The translations under genes were made by a program, and so were the position numbers. From positions 1-11,295 of the forward strand of contig CAJBLW010000602.1 of assembly GCA_903953985.1 (NCBI GenBank): a stretch of DNA of 11,295 nucleotides, written 5' to 3'. The stretch is from an uncultured Burkholderiales bacterium (GTDB taxonomy: Bacteria > Pseudomonadota > Gammaproteobacteria > Burkholderiales > Burkholderiaceae_C). This document shows, piece after piece, positions 1-6,096 of this stretch (within the stretch, counting starts at the first letter, position 1; every line of letters begins with the position of its first letter). The notes under the pieces were generated by a model that made no database searches, had not been told where the DNA came from, and saw only the letters and a list, made by a program, of their open reading frames with translations.

Positions 1-730
1 CTTTCATCAACTGAATGGCAATTTTTTCGCCTTGAGGCAACGCTGTATCCAACTTGCCTGTGAATACTGGCGTGTTGTCGTTGGTCTTGAAATCTTGACG
101 GCTGGGATCCAAAGGGCTGAAAGAACCGACACCAGAGTCAGTCGACATGGACACAATGTCCAATCCCTTACTGTCAGTGGGTCCAGTGGGTCCGGTTGGT
201 CCAGTCGGTCCCGTTGGAACATTACCGCTACCACCACCACCTGCCCCCAGCAGCGCCAAAGGTGCCAGCAGCAGGGGATTCAAGCCCGCAACGGCGACCA
301 GTGCGCCAACCGCTGCACCTGAGGCATTGATTTCTGCACCACCCAAGGCCATACCCACTTGATTAGAGCCATCCGCAAGCAACGGCACGGCTGAATTACC
401 AAGAGCCGTTTCAGGAATGTATTCGTAAAAACGACCCGACTCCGATTCGCCAATCAATCCATTGAAACCCTCTGGTGCTTCTTCGTAATAGTCTTCGATG
501 ACCAAGTCAGGCTGACTACGACTTTCAAAAAAAACTTCAAGATTTTTACCCACTCGACTGGAGCGGATATTTTCTGGCCCGTAACCCGTGGTCGCATCTA
601 CCAGCTGATATTTGCCTCCTGGCACAGCTTTCACAGCCAGCGGCTTGCTGCCTCCAGACACCTGCGGAATGTCCACCAACTTGGCCTCACCTGGACCTTG
701 ATTGAGTTTGATTTTGTATGACTTGCTCAT
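1..730 (-). CDS. Large Bap/BapA-type surface adhesin, N-terminal 243 residues (3' end outside window)
   Basis: The frame is open from an ATG at 730-728 to the left edge, so only the N-terminus is seen. Residues 1-110 resemble the N-terminal prefix domain of BapA/Bap/LapF-type adhesins: a lysine-rich start, a short 'AVPGGKYQLVDATTG' segment, then 'LVIEDYYEE' and 'GRFYEYIPET'. Residues about 129-170 form a hydrophobic, Ala/Leu/Gly-rich stretch ending in GAGGGGSGN. Next comes a collagen-like run of four Gly-Pro-Thr triplets (174-185). From about residue 205, 'FKTNDNTPVFTGKLDTALPQGEKIAIQL' has the look of the first bacterial Ig-like repeat of such adhesins. Known members are very large, leave the cell by type I secretion and support biofilm formation; the C-terminal secretion signal and transporter genes are not visible here. 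There is no Sec signal peptide, as expected for type I export. The gene follows the OmpA-domain gene after 40 bases and is probably cotranscribed. The family call is by pattern recognition. Confidence 0.75.
   Translation of the reverse strand, partial: MSKSYKIKLNQGPGEAKLVDIPQVSGGSKPLAVKAVPGGKYQLVDATTGYGPENIRSSRVGKNLEVFFESRSQPDLVIEDYYEEAPEGFNGLIGESESGRFYEYIPETALGNSAVPLLADGSNQVGMALGGAEINASGAAVGALVAVAGLNPLLLAPLALLGAGGGGSGNVPTGPTGPTGPTGPTDSKGLDIVSMSTDSGVGSFSPLDPSRQDFKTNDNTPVFTGKLDTALPQGEKIAIQLMK
176..211 (-). repeat. Collagen-like (Gly-Pro-Thr)x4 coding repeat
   Basis: Codons 174-185 of the adhesin read Gly-Pro-Thr four times, directly after a Pro-Thr pair, so the protein segment is PTGPTGPTGPTGPTD. 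The codons vary synonymously (CCG, CCA and CCC for Pro; ACT and ACC for Thr). This suggests the peptide is kept by selection and is not only the product of recent slippage. The run sits between the hydrophobic Gly-rich linker and the first Ig-like domain. Confidence 0.8.
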
Positions 731-770
731 GATGTGTGTCTCTCAAAAAATGGGGTTTGGAGGGAATAGA

Positions 771-1772
771 TCAACGACGCGCACCGGTGATCACCACCAT
801 GACCCGGCGATTGGGTGCATGGCAAAGCTTGTTTTCAGGTGTTGGCGTGTTGCCGCATCCGGTCTTGACCAACTCAATGGGACCGCGACCTTCTGCTTCA
901 ATCCCTCGCTCGATAGGAATGTTTCGTGAAACGATTTGACGGGCGACCACGTCAGCTCTGTTTTGGGAAAGCTTTTTGTTGAAAGCAGCTGAACCAATCG
1001 GGTCCGTAAATCCAACAACTCGAATGCGTTCAACCGAAGAGAAATCCTGGAGCAATCGCTGCACCAACGACTCAATGGCGTTGTAACCAGAAGCGCAGAT
1101 TTCAGCCTTGCCAAATTCAAACAGTGCATCCGTTTCAAGCGCGTATTCGCGAGGAACAGGCGGTTTAGGCGCAGGTGGGGGGGGCATCATCACGGCAGCA
1201 GCGGCAACAGCTGCAGGTTGTCCGCACGTCAGTGCAGCCTTGGCGCGCGAGATGGTGTGGATTTGGCGGCGTGTACCTTCGATCTCCACTTTGGTTTGAG
1301 CCGCCGTGCCACTCAGTAAGCCGATGGCAGGCGAAGTGCTTTCATCAACTTTTAAAAAGTTCGTTTGTCCTGCTTTGAGCTCCAAGCGCTGACCCGCATC
1401 AAGCTTGCTTGTGTGCAGCCTGGATGCATCATCGAGCGCTGCCTTGATGTTGACTGCACCCGGAGCGGCACAAAATTCGGTAAAGCCGCCGCGCAATAAT
1501 GAGGCATGGTATTGACCATTAAGATAAATATTGACCGGGGATGAGTTCTGCGACTGCCCGGATCGGTAAACAAACACCCTGGTTTGCTCCGCGGGTGCCG
1601 CCAAGGCAGTGACATATAACTCGCCAAAGGCCTCAATGCTGACGCGAGAGGTTGGGGATTGAGCAAGCGCTGAAGGGGCCATGGTGACAAAAATACAACC
1701 AGCCAGGATGGCTCGCGCAATTTTTTGACCCAGAACCTCTAGAGCAGACCCTTGAAAATGTAATTTTTTCAC
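771..1772 (-). CDS. Exported OmpA-domain protein, putative partner of the adjacent adhesin
   Basis: This predicts a 333-residue exported protein. The chosen start is the GTG at 1772-1770, because a perfect GGAGG (1782-1778) lies 5 bases before it; an upstream ATG at 1796 would add 8 residues and has no such site. Residues 1-37 are a Sec signal peptide with a basic N-terminus and a likely cleavage after Ala-Leu-Ala37. Residues about 45-185 form a beta-rich domain ('TRVFVYRSG', 'VNIYLNGQYHASLLRGGF') that loosely recalls DUF2846-type domains. A Pro/Ala-rich linker covers about 186-207. Residues about 212-329 are an OmpA C-terminal peptidoglycan-binding domain, with the diaminopimelate-contacting pair Asp257 (GFTD) and Arg272 (NRADVV) spaced 15 apart and a terminal 'PNRRV' motif. 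It probably sits in the periplasm or outer membrane, bound to peptidoglycan. A role in anchoring or exporting the downstream adhesin is inferred only from adjacency. Some family members are full outer-membrane barrels, but no barrel is evident here. Confidence 0.85.
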   Translation of the reverse strand: MKKLHFQGSALEVLGQKIARAILAGCIFVTMAPSALAQSPTSRVSIEAFGELYVTALAAPAEQTRVFVYRSGQSQNSSPVNIYLNGQYHASLLRGGFTEFCAAPGAVNIKAALDDASRLHTSKLDAGQRLELKAGQTNFLKVDESTSPAIGLLSGTAAQTKVEIEGTRRQIHTISRAKAALTCGQPAAVAAAAVMMPPPPAPKPPVPREYALETDALFEFGKAEICASGYNAIESLVQRLLQDFSSVERIRVVGFTDPIGSAAFNKKLSQNRADVVARQIVSRNIPIERGIEAEGRGPIELVKTGCGNTPTPENKLCHAPNRRVMVVITGARR

Positions 1773-1777
1773 TGTAA

Positions 1778-1782
1778 CCTCC
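1778..1782 (-). promoter_or_regulatory. Shine-Dalgarno GGAGG deciding the GTG start of the OmpA-domain gene
   Basis: On the minus strand GGAGG is followed by TTACA and then GTG AAA AAA, which is ideal spacing. It places the start at 1772 and gives a signal peptide beginning Met-Lys-Lys, which is more typical than the version starting at the ATG at 1796. Confidence 0.75.
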
Positions 1783-1887
1783 GCTAAAACTTGCATGAAT
1801 TCAAATACTTAGAGCCACAAATTGATCTGAAACCCTATGTCTCAATCATCTTTGATTGCCCTTGGATGTATATTAGCTAAATAGAGT

Positions 1888-1917
1888 ACTTAAATATACT
1901 ATATTTGCAATTTAAGT
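1888..1917. promoter_or_regulatory. AT-rich dyad, possible operator
   Basis: ACTTAAAT (1888-1895) and ATTTAAGT (1910-1917) are perfect 8-base inverted arms 14 bases apart. Partly overlapping them is a second perfect palindrome, AAATATA-C-TATATTT (1892-1906). The position, between two divergent genes and upstream of a surface-adhesion operon, suits a regulator or nucleoid-protein site. AT-rich DNA gives such palindromes by chance fairly easily, so the function is an inference. Confidence 0.35.
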
Positions 1918-2103
1918 CTGCTTATAAGCAAATTTTTTTGTGATTTCCACCAGCTTTTGTTGAGGCTTGGTGCGCACCAAGACATTGAGAGCAGGTACGG
2001 AATAAATCTGATCAGTGACAATGACGCCGAGACCTCGTTGCCGGACCTGCAAATGCAAAACTGGCGAGCCTAAAATTTTTCTCAATTGAATTTGATTGAT
2101 GAC

Positions 2104-2820
2104 ATGACTCAAGCGACCCAATTCGCCCCCGGCCTGACCATTCAGGGTTTTGCGGCTCCCCTTAGACTGTCCCAATTCAAGCTGATCGCTTTCGACATGG
2201 ACTCGACCTTGATCAACATTGAGTGTGTGGACGAAATCGCAGATGCCGCTGGACGCAAAGCAGAAGTGGCGGCCATCACTGAAGCGGCCATGCGTGGCGA
2301 AATCACCGACTACAAAGAGAGCTTGCGCCAGCGCGTGGCACTGCTCAAGGGTGTGAAAATCGCCCACATGCATGAGGTGTTGAGTGAGCGTCTGCGCCTG
2401 AATCCGGGTGCGGCAGAATTGGTAGGGGCCTGCAAGGCTGCGGGCATGAAGGTTCTCTTGGTCTCGGGCGGCTTCACTTATTTCACCGACCATGTGCGCG
2501 ATGTCTTGGGCATCGACTGGACGCGTTCGAACGAACTCGAATTAGAAGAGGGTGTACTGACCGGTCGCATGGTGGACCAAGACTGGGGCGACATTTGCGA
2601 CGGTGAAGAAAAACGCAAAACCCTTTTGGACACTTGCCAAATGATGGGCATCACACCCGACCAGGCCATTGCCATGGGCGACGGTGCAAATGACTTGCCC
2701 ATGATGGGCGTGGCCGGCTTATCGGTGGCTTACCACGCCAAGCCCAAAGTGCGTGAGCAAGCCATGGTGGCCATCCATGAGGGTGGCTTGGATCGACTGC
2801 TGGAAGTTCTTACCCACTAA
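2104..2820 (+). CDS. serB: Phosphoserine phosphatase SerB
   Basis: SerB hydrolyses L-3-phosphoserine to L-serine, the last step of serine synthesis, in the cytoplasm. The 238-residue product is a HAD-superfamily enzyme with every expected motif. Motif I is DMDST with nucleophile Asp31 and Asp33. Glu40 and Arg75 lie where substrate-binding residues are expected. Motif II is Ser121-Gly-Gly, motif III is Lys170 in GEEKRK, and motif IV is GDGAND with Asp193 and Asp197 as Mg2+ ligands. The length suits short betaproteobacterial SerB forms without a long regulatory N-terminus. I chose the ATG at 2104 because MTQATQFAPGL resembles the usual start of relatives; a TTG at 2086 in the same frame would add six residues. 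Neither start has a good Shine-Dalgarno site. The gene stands alone, divergent from the OmpA-domain gene and convergent with ligA. Confidence 0.95.
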   Translation: MTQATQFAPGLTIQGFAAPLRLSQFKLIAFDMDSTLINIECVDEIADAAGRKAEVAAITEAAMRGEITDYKESLRQRVALLKGVKIAHMHEVLSERLRLNPGAAELVGACKAAGMKVLLVSGGFTYFTDHVRDVLGIDWTRSNELELEEGVLTGRMVDQDWGDICDGEEKRKTLLDTCQMMGITPDQAIAMGDGANDLPMMGVAGLSVAYHAKPKVREQAMVAIHEGGLDRLLEVLTH

Positions 2821-2825
2821 TGGGT
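2812..2825 (+). terminator. Weak hairpin at the serB 3' end, doubtful terminator
   Basis: ACCCA-CTAA-TGGGT forms a 5-base-pair stem spanning the serB stop codon and could be extended by two G-U pairs. It is followed by a mixed pyrimidine stretch (ending TTCTCCTTT), not a clean run of T. It is the only hairpin I notice in the 41-base serB/ligA convergent gap. It is short, and I rate it as doubtful. Confidence 0.2.
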
Positions 2826-2861
2826 GGCTTGTTCTCCTTTGCAGTCCCAGAAGACCGAATC

Positions 2862-5003
2862 TCAGGGCATTTGGCCTGACAAAAGCAAAGTCAAACCCGT
2901 ATCGTCCAGCACGGGCACTCCCAGCGCTTGGGCTTTGTCGAGCTTGCTGCCCGATTCAGCCCCGGCGACAACATAGTGGGTTTTTTTACTGACCGAACCC
3001 GCCACTTTGGCACCCAGGGCCTCAAGTTTTTCTTTGGCTTCGTCGCGCCCCATGCTTTGCAGCGTGCCTGTGAGCACCACGGTGATTCCCGCCAGCGGCA
3101 TTTCGGTGGGGGCCAAGGCCTCGCCTTCGGGCCAGGTGACGCCCGCATCGCGCAAGGCTTGCACCACTTCGCGGTTGTGCGGTTGATCAAAAAAGGTGCG
3201 GAGGCTGTGCGCCACCACAGGGCCCACATCGGCCACTTGCAAGAGCGCGTCTTCGCTGGCGAGCATGATGGCGTCGAGTTGCCCAAAGTGCCGGGCCAGC
3301 TCTTTGGCCGTGGCTTCGCCCACATGGCGAATGCCCAGGCTGAACAAAAAACGTCCGAGCGTGGTGGTCTTGGACTTTTCTAAAGCCTCCAGCAAGTTGA
3401 CGGCTGATTTTTCGGCCATGCGGTCCATGCTGGCCACGCTGTCGAGCTTCAGGTGGTACAGGTCGGCCAATGTTTTGACTTGGGCCGTGTCCACCAACTG
3501 GTCCACAAGTTTGTCGCCCAAGCCTTCCACATCCATGGCGCGGCGATGGGCAAAGTGCCAGATAGCTTGTTTGCGCTGGGCGCTACAAAACAGCCCACCC
3601 GTGCAGCGATGGTCGGCTTCGCCCTCTTCCCGCTCGGCAAGGCTCTCACACACTGGGCAGTGGCTCACCATGGTGAACTGCGGCGCATCGGCCGGACGGC
3701 GGTCCAGCACCACCGACACCACTTCTGGGATCACATCGCCTGCCCGGCGCACAATGACAGTGTCACCCACCCGCACGTCTTTGCGTCGTGCTTCGAGTTC
3801 GTTGTGCAGCGTGGCATTGGTCACCGTAACACCCCCGACAAATACCGGAGCCAATTTGGCCACGGGCGTGAGTTTGCCGGTGCGGCCCACCTGAACGTCG
3901 ATGGCCAGCACCGTGGTCATTTCTTCTTGCGCGGGGTACTTGTGCGCCACGGCCCAACGTGGCTCGCGTGTCACAAAACCCAAGCCAGCCTGCAGCGAGA
4001 GGTTGTTGACTTTGTAGACGACGCCGTCGATGTCGTAAGGCAAGGCATCGCGTTCGGCGGCCACGCGCTGGTGAAACGTCACCAGTCCAGCAGCACCTTG
4101 CACGCAAGCGGTTTGCTCGGCCACCGGAAAGCCCCAAGCCTTCAGTTGCATGAGCATGTCGTAGTGGGAAGTCCACTGCGGACCGCCTTCGTTGGCGGGC
4201 GTGATGTCACCTAGGCCATAAGCAAAAAAGCTCAGCGGTCGTTCAGCCGCAATACCCGAGTCGAGTTGGCGCACCGCACCCGCCGCTGCGTTTCGCGGAT
4301 TGACGAAGGTTTTTTCGCCTTTAGTGCCTGCGGCGATGCGTTGGCGTTGGCGATCGTTGAGGGCTTCGAAATCGTCGCGGCGCATGTAGACCTCGCCGCG
4401 CACTTCGAGCACATTGGGGGCGTTGGTCGGCAGGCGTAATGGAATTTGCCCGATGGTGCGGATGTTGGTGGTGACGTCTTCGCCAGTTTCGCCATCGCCT
4501 CGAGTAGCCGCTTGCACCAGCATAGCGCCCTCGTAACGCAAGCTCATGGCCAGGCCGTCAAATTTGAGTTCGCCCACGTAGTCCACTGAAGGGTCAGACT
4601 CGTTCAGTCCCAGCTCTTATCGAACGCGGGCGTCAAAGGCCTCGGCACCGCTGGCCTCGGTATCGGTCTCGGTGCGGATGCTGAGCATGGGCACGCGGTG
4701 CTTGACTTGAGCAAACGCATCCAAGACCGCCCCGCCGACACGCTGGGTGGGCGAGTCAGATGTCAGCAGTTCGGGGTGAGCCAATTCCAGCGCTTGCAGT
4801 TCGCGAAACAGACGGTCGTATTCAGCGTCGGGAATTTCTGGCGCGTCCAGCGTGTAGTAGGCATGCGCGTGGTGGTGCAACTGGCGACGCAGGGCCTGAG
4901 CCTGAGTGGCCAGGTTGTCGACAGGTGTCGACGCCGTCGAAGATTCGGTCAACAAGCCGTCAAAAAGGCCTGGCGTGTTGGGGCTCACGGCTCTGTGGCG
5001 CAT
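2862..5003 (-). pseudogene. ligA: NAD+-dependent DNA ligase LigA, interrupted by an in-frame TAA at codon 129
   Basis: LigA seals nicks in DNA with NAD+ during replication and repair. Read through its one internal stop, the gene spans 713 codons, a normal family length with a short N-terminal extension. Residues about 36-100 are the NAD+-binding Ia domain (HAYYTLDAPEIPDAEYDRL). A TAA follows at codon 129 (4619-4617), after EAFDARVR, and the same frame resumes with ELGLNE. Beyond it come the adenylation domain with catalytic Lys147 (KFDG), an OB fold, a Cys4 zinc finger (Cys449, 452, 467, 473), helix-hairpin-helix repeats and a C-terminal BRCT domain (about 637-713). No frameshift is needed, and conservation is strong on both sides. 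As written, the sequence gives a 128-residue fragment (5003-4617) and an open frame that could restart at a GTG (4586-4584) just before Lys147, with no clear ribosome site. The start ATG abuts the zipA TGA. A base-call error or recent mutation is the likeliest cause. Confidence 0.9.
4617..4619 (-). other. In-frame TAA inside ligA
   Basis: On the minus strand the local reading is GTT CGA TAA GAG CTG GGA, that is Val-Arg-stop-Glu-Leu-Gly. It lies in the segment joining the Ia domain to the nucleotidyl-transferase domain, 17 codons before the catalytic lysine codon. One base change would turn TAA into a sense codon such as AAA (Lys), CAA (Gln) or GAA (Glu). Confidence 0.9.
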
Positions 5004-6089
5004 TCAAGAGAACAGGCGGCGGGCGAGCGGCGATCCGGCAGACAGCTCGCGGGAGTCCAGCGCGTCGTACAGCTGATGCAAGTCCAGACCAATCTGGTCA
5101 AGCGTGGCTTCACTGAGCACCTGACCTTCTCCATCGGTCACCACACCGTCCATCTGAGCGGCCAACGAAACTGCGGCTTCGCGCAGGCGGACATAAGGCT
5201 GCTCTCCACGGGCGGTCTGTGGCACATCCAGGCTCAATACAAAAGAGCGAATGGGCGATAGATCCGGATCTTCGGCCATCGCCGCGTGGGTGTCAAAAGT
5301 GAGTGAAAGGACTGCCGGCAGGCCTTGCACCAAAGCAGGCAAAACCATGCGGCCGGGTATGACACCAGGAACAAAGCCCAATCGGGCAGCATGCTGATGA
5401 ATGTAGCCAGGACTCCAAGCTGAGGTGCGGGCACACAGTGTGAAGCTCAGCTGGGCGTCGTGCACGCTGGCAAATTGGTCCAGCTCGCGAGCGCGTGCCA
5501 CCTCTTCAAGCATGTCACTGAAACTGGCGCTGCCGCCTATGGCATCTGCAAAAGCCTGCGTTTTGATCACAAATTCAGAAAATTCGATGTTATTGAGCGC
5601 ACCCACACGGTTGGCCAATTGAACCCCAGCCTGAAAGGCGTTGTAGCGCCGTCCGGCGGCCAGTGCCTCCCAATGCTCTGTTTCTTGCACAAATCCCTCG
5701 ACAGAAAACAATTTGGTGCCGACCCGGCGCGTGGATGGCAGGGCAGCCAAAGCGGCATCCCCCGACACGGCTTGGTCCACTTCGATAGAAGCCAAGACGT
5801 CGATCAATGCATCCAATTGGGGTTTCCGATCGGGCTGGCTCAGGTGCGTGAAAGCATCTTCCAGCACAGGCTCAATGGCATCGGTGCTACTTGCAGTCAC
5901 AGCGGGGTCGGCGTTCAGCACAGGCTCGATGGCATGTAAAGCCGACTCGAGCACAGGCTCGCGATGGGGGTCGGCTTGGCGAGGCGCGTTTTTGCGTGAT
6001 GTCCAGTAGTTGTAGACCACCACGGCACCCACGGTTAGGGCCCCGATGGCGGCCAGACTCAACTGCAATGAGCTCATCGATTCCAACAT
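5004..6089 (-). CDS. zipA: Cell division protein ZipA
   Basis: ZipA anchors FtsZ to the inner membrane during Z-ring assembly. The 361-residue product starts with a single membrane helix (residues about 7-28, LQLSLAAIGALTVGAVVVY) followed by the basic SRKNAPR segment, which suits an N-out, C-in anchor. A low-complexity Pro/Ala/Glu-rich linker follows, with repeated IEPVL units. The C-terminal part (about 205-345: 'AQLSFTLCARTS', 'IRSFVLSLDVP', 'AAQMDGVVTDGEG') resembles the FtsZ-binding ZipA C-domain. The assignment is supported by its place between smc and ligA, an arrangement I know from other betaproteobacteria. I chose the ATG at 6089 because GAGGAA overlaps the smc stop just before it. 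An ATG at 6077 (MSSLQLSL) is also plausible, and one at 6107 would overlap smc. Sequence conservation in ZipA is low, so the call rests partly on context. Confidence 0.88.
   Translation of the reverse strand: MLESMSSLQLSLAAIGALTVGAVVVYNYWTSRKNAPRQADPHREPVLESALHAIEPVLNADPAVTASSTDAIEPVLEDAFTHLSQPDRKPQLDALIDVLASIEVDQAVSGDAALAALPSTRRVGTKLFSVEGFVQETEHWEALAAGRRYNAFQAGVQLANRVGALNNIEFSEFVIKTQAFADAIGGSASFSDMLEEVARARELDQFASVHDAQLSFTLCARTSAWSPGYIHQHAARLGFVPGVIPGRMVLPALVQGLPAVLSLTFDTHAAMAEDPDLSPIRSFVLSLDVPQTARGEQPYVRLREAAVSLAAQMDGVVTDGEGQVLSEATLDQIGLDLHQLYDALDSRELSAGSPLARRLFS
5863..5960 (-). repeat. Three imperfect repeats coding (Ile)-Glu-Pro-Val-Leu in the ZipA linker
   Basis: The plus-strand 11-mer AGCACAGGCTC occurs at 5863-5873, 5917-5927 and 5950-5960. 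The first two copies continue almost identically for 8 more bases. In the protein they encode the EPVL units at about residues 44-48, 53-58 and 71-76 of ZipA. Both the DNA and the peptide are repeated, which suggests duplication within the linker. Confidence 0.7.
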
Positions 6090-6096
6090 AACTTCC

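Larger units (their letters stand above)
1773..2103. other. AT-rich divergent spacer between the OmpA-domain gene and serB
   Basis: These 331 bases hold no gene I can support. The stretch from about 1797 to 1935 is visibly richer in A and T than the neighbouring genes and contains the dyad at 1888-1917. It should carry the promoters of both divergent genes, but I see no pair of strong -35 and -10 boxes. A weak minus-strand candidate is TTATAA (1927-1922), 18 bases, then TATAGT (1903-1898), which would give a leader of about 120 bases before the OmpA-domain gene. From 1912 to 2085 the minus strand stays open, and its reading frame continues into the antisense of serB. I see no start codon or Shine-Dalgarno site that would make it a gene. 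Confidence 0.5.

Noticed and set aside
147..362. Plus-strand frame with Val-Gly-Pro repeats
   Set aside because: It is the antisense image of the GPT repeat in the adhesin, which has the long coherent frame.
1692..1703. LAGC lipobox-like motif at residues 23-26 of the OmpA-domain protein
   Set aside because: The hydrophobic core continues past the Cys to an Ala-Leu-Ala signal peptidase I site, so the Cys lies inside the signal peptide. Lipidation seems unlikely.
1912..2493. 193-codon minus-strand open frame overlapping serB
   Set aside because: Most of it is antisense to serB, whose catalytic motifs are all in place. It lacks a recognisable domain.
3453..4214. 253-codon plus-strand open frame inside ligA
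   Set aside because: It is antisense to well-conserved LigA, and such frames are common in GC-rich genes. The product is rich in His, Gln and Arg with no domain.
4584..4622. Frameshift as the cause of the ligA break
   Set aside because: The frame before and after the TAA is the same, and the family sequence continues directly. It is a pure nonsense codon.
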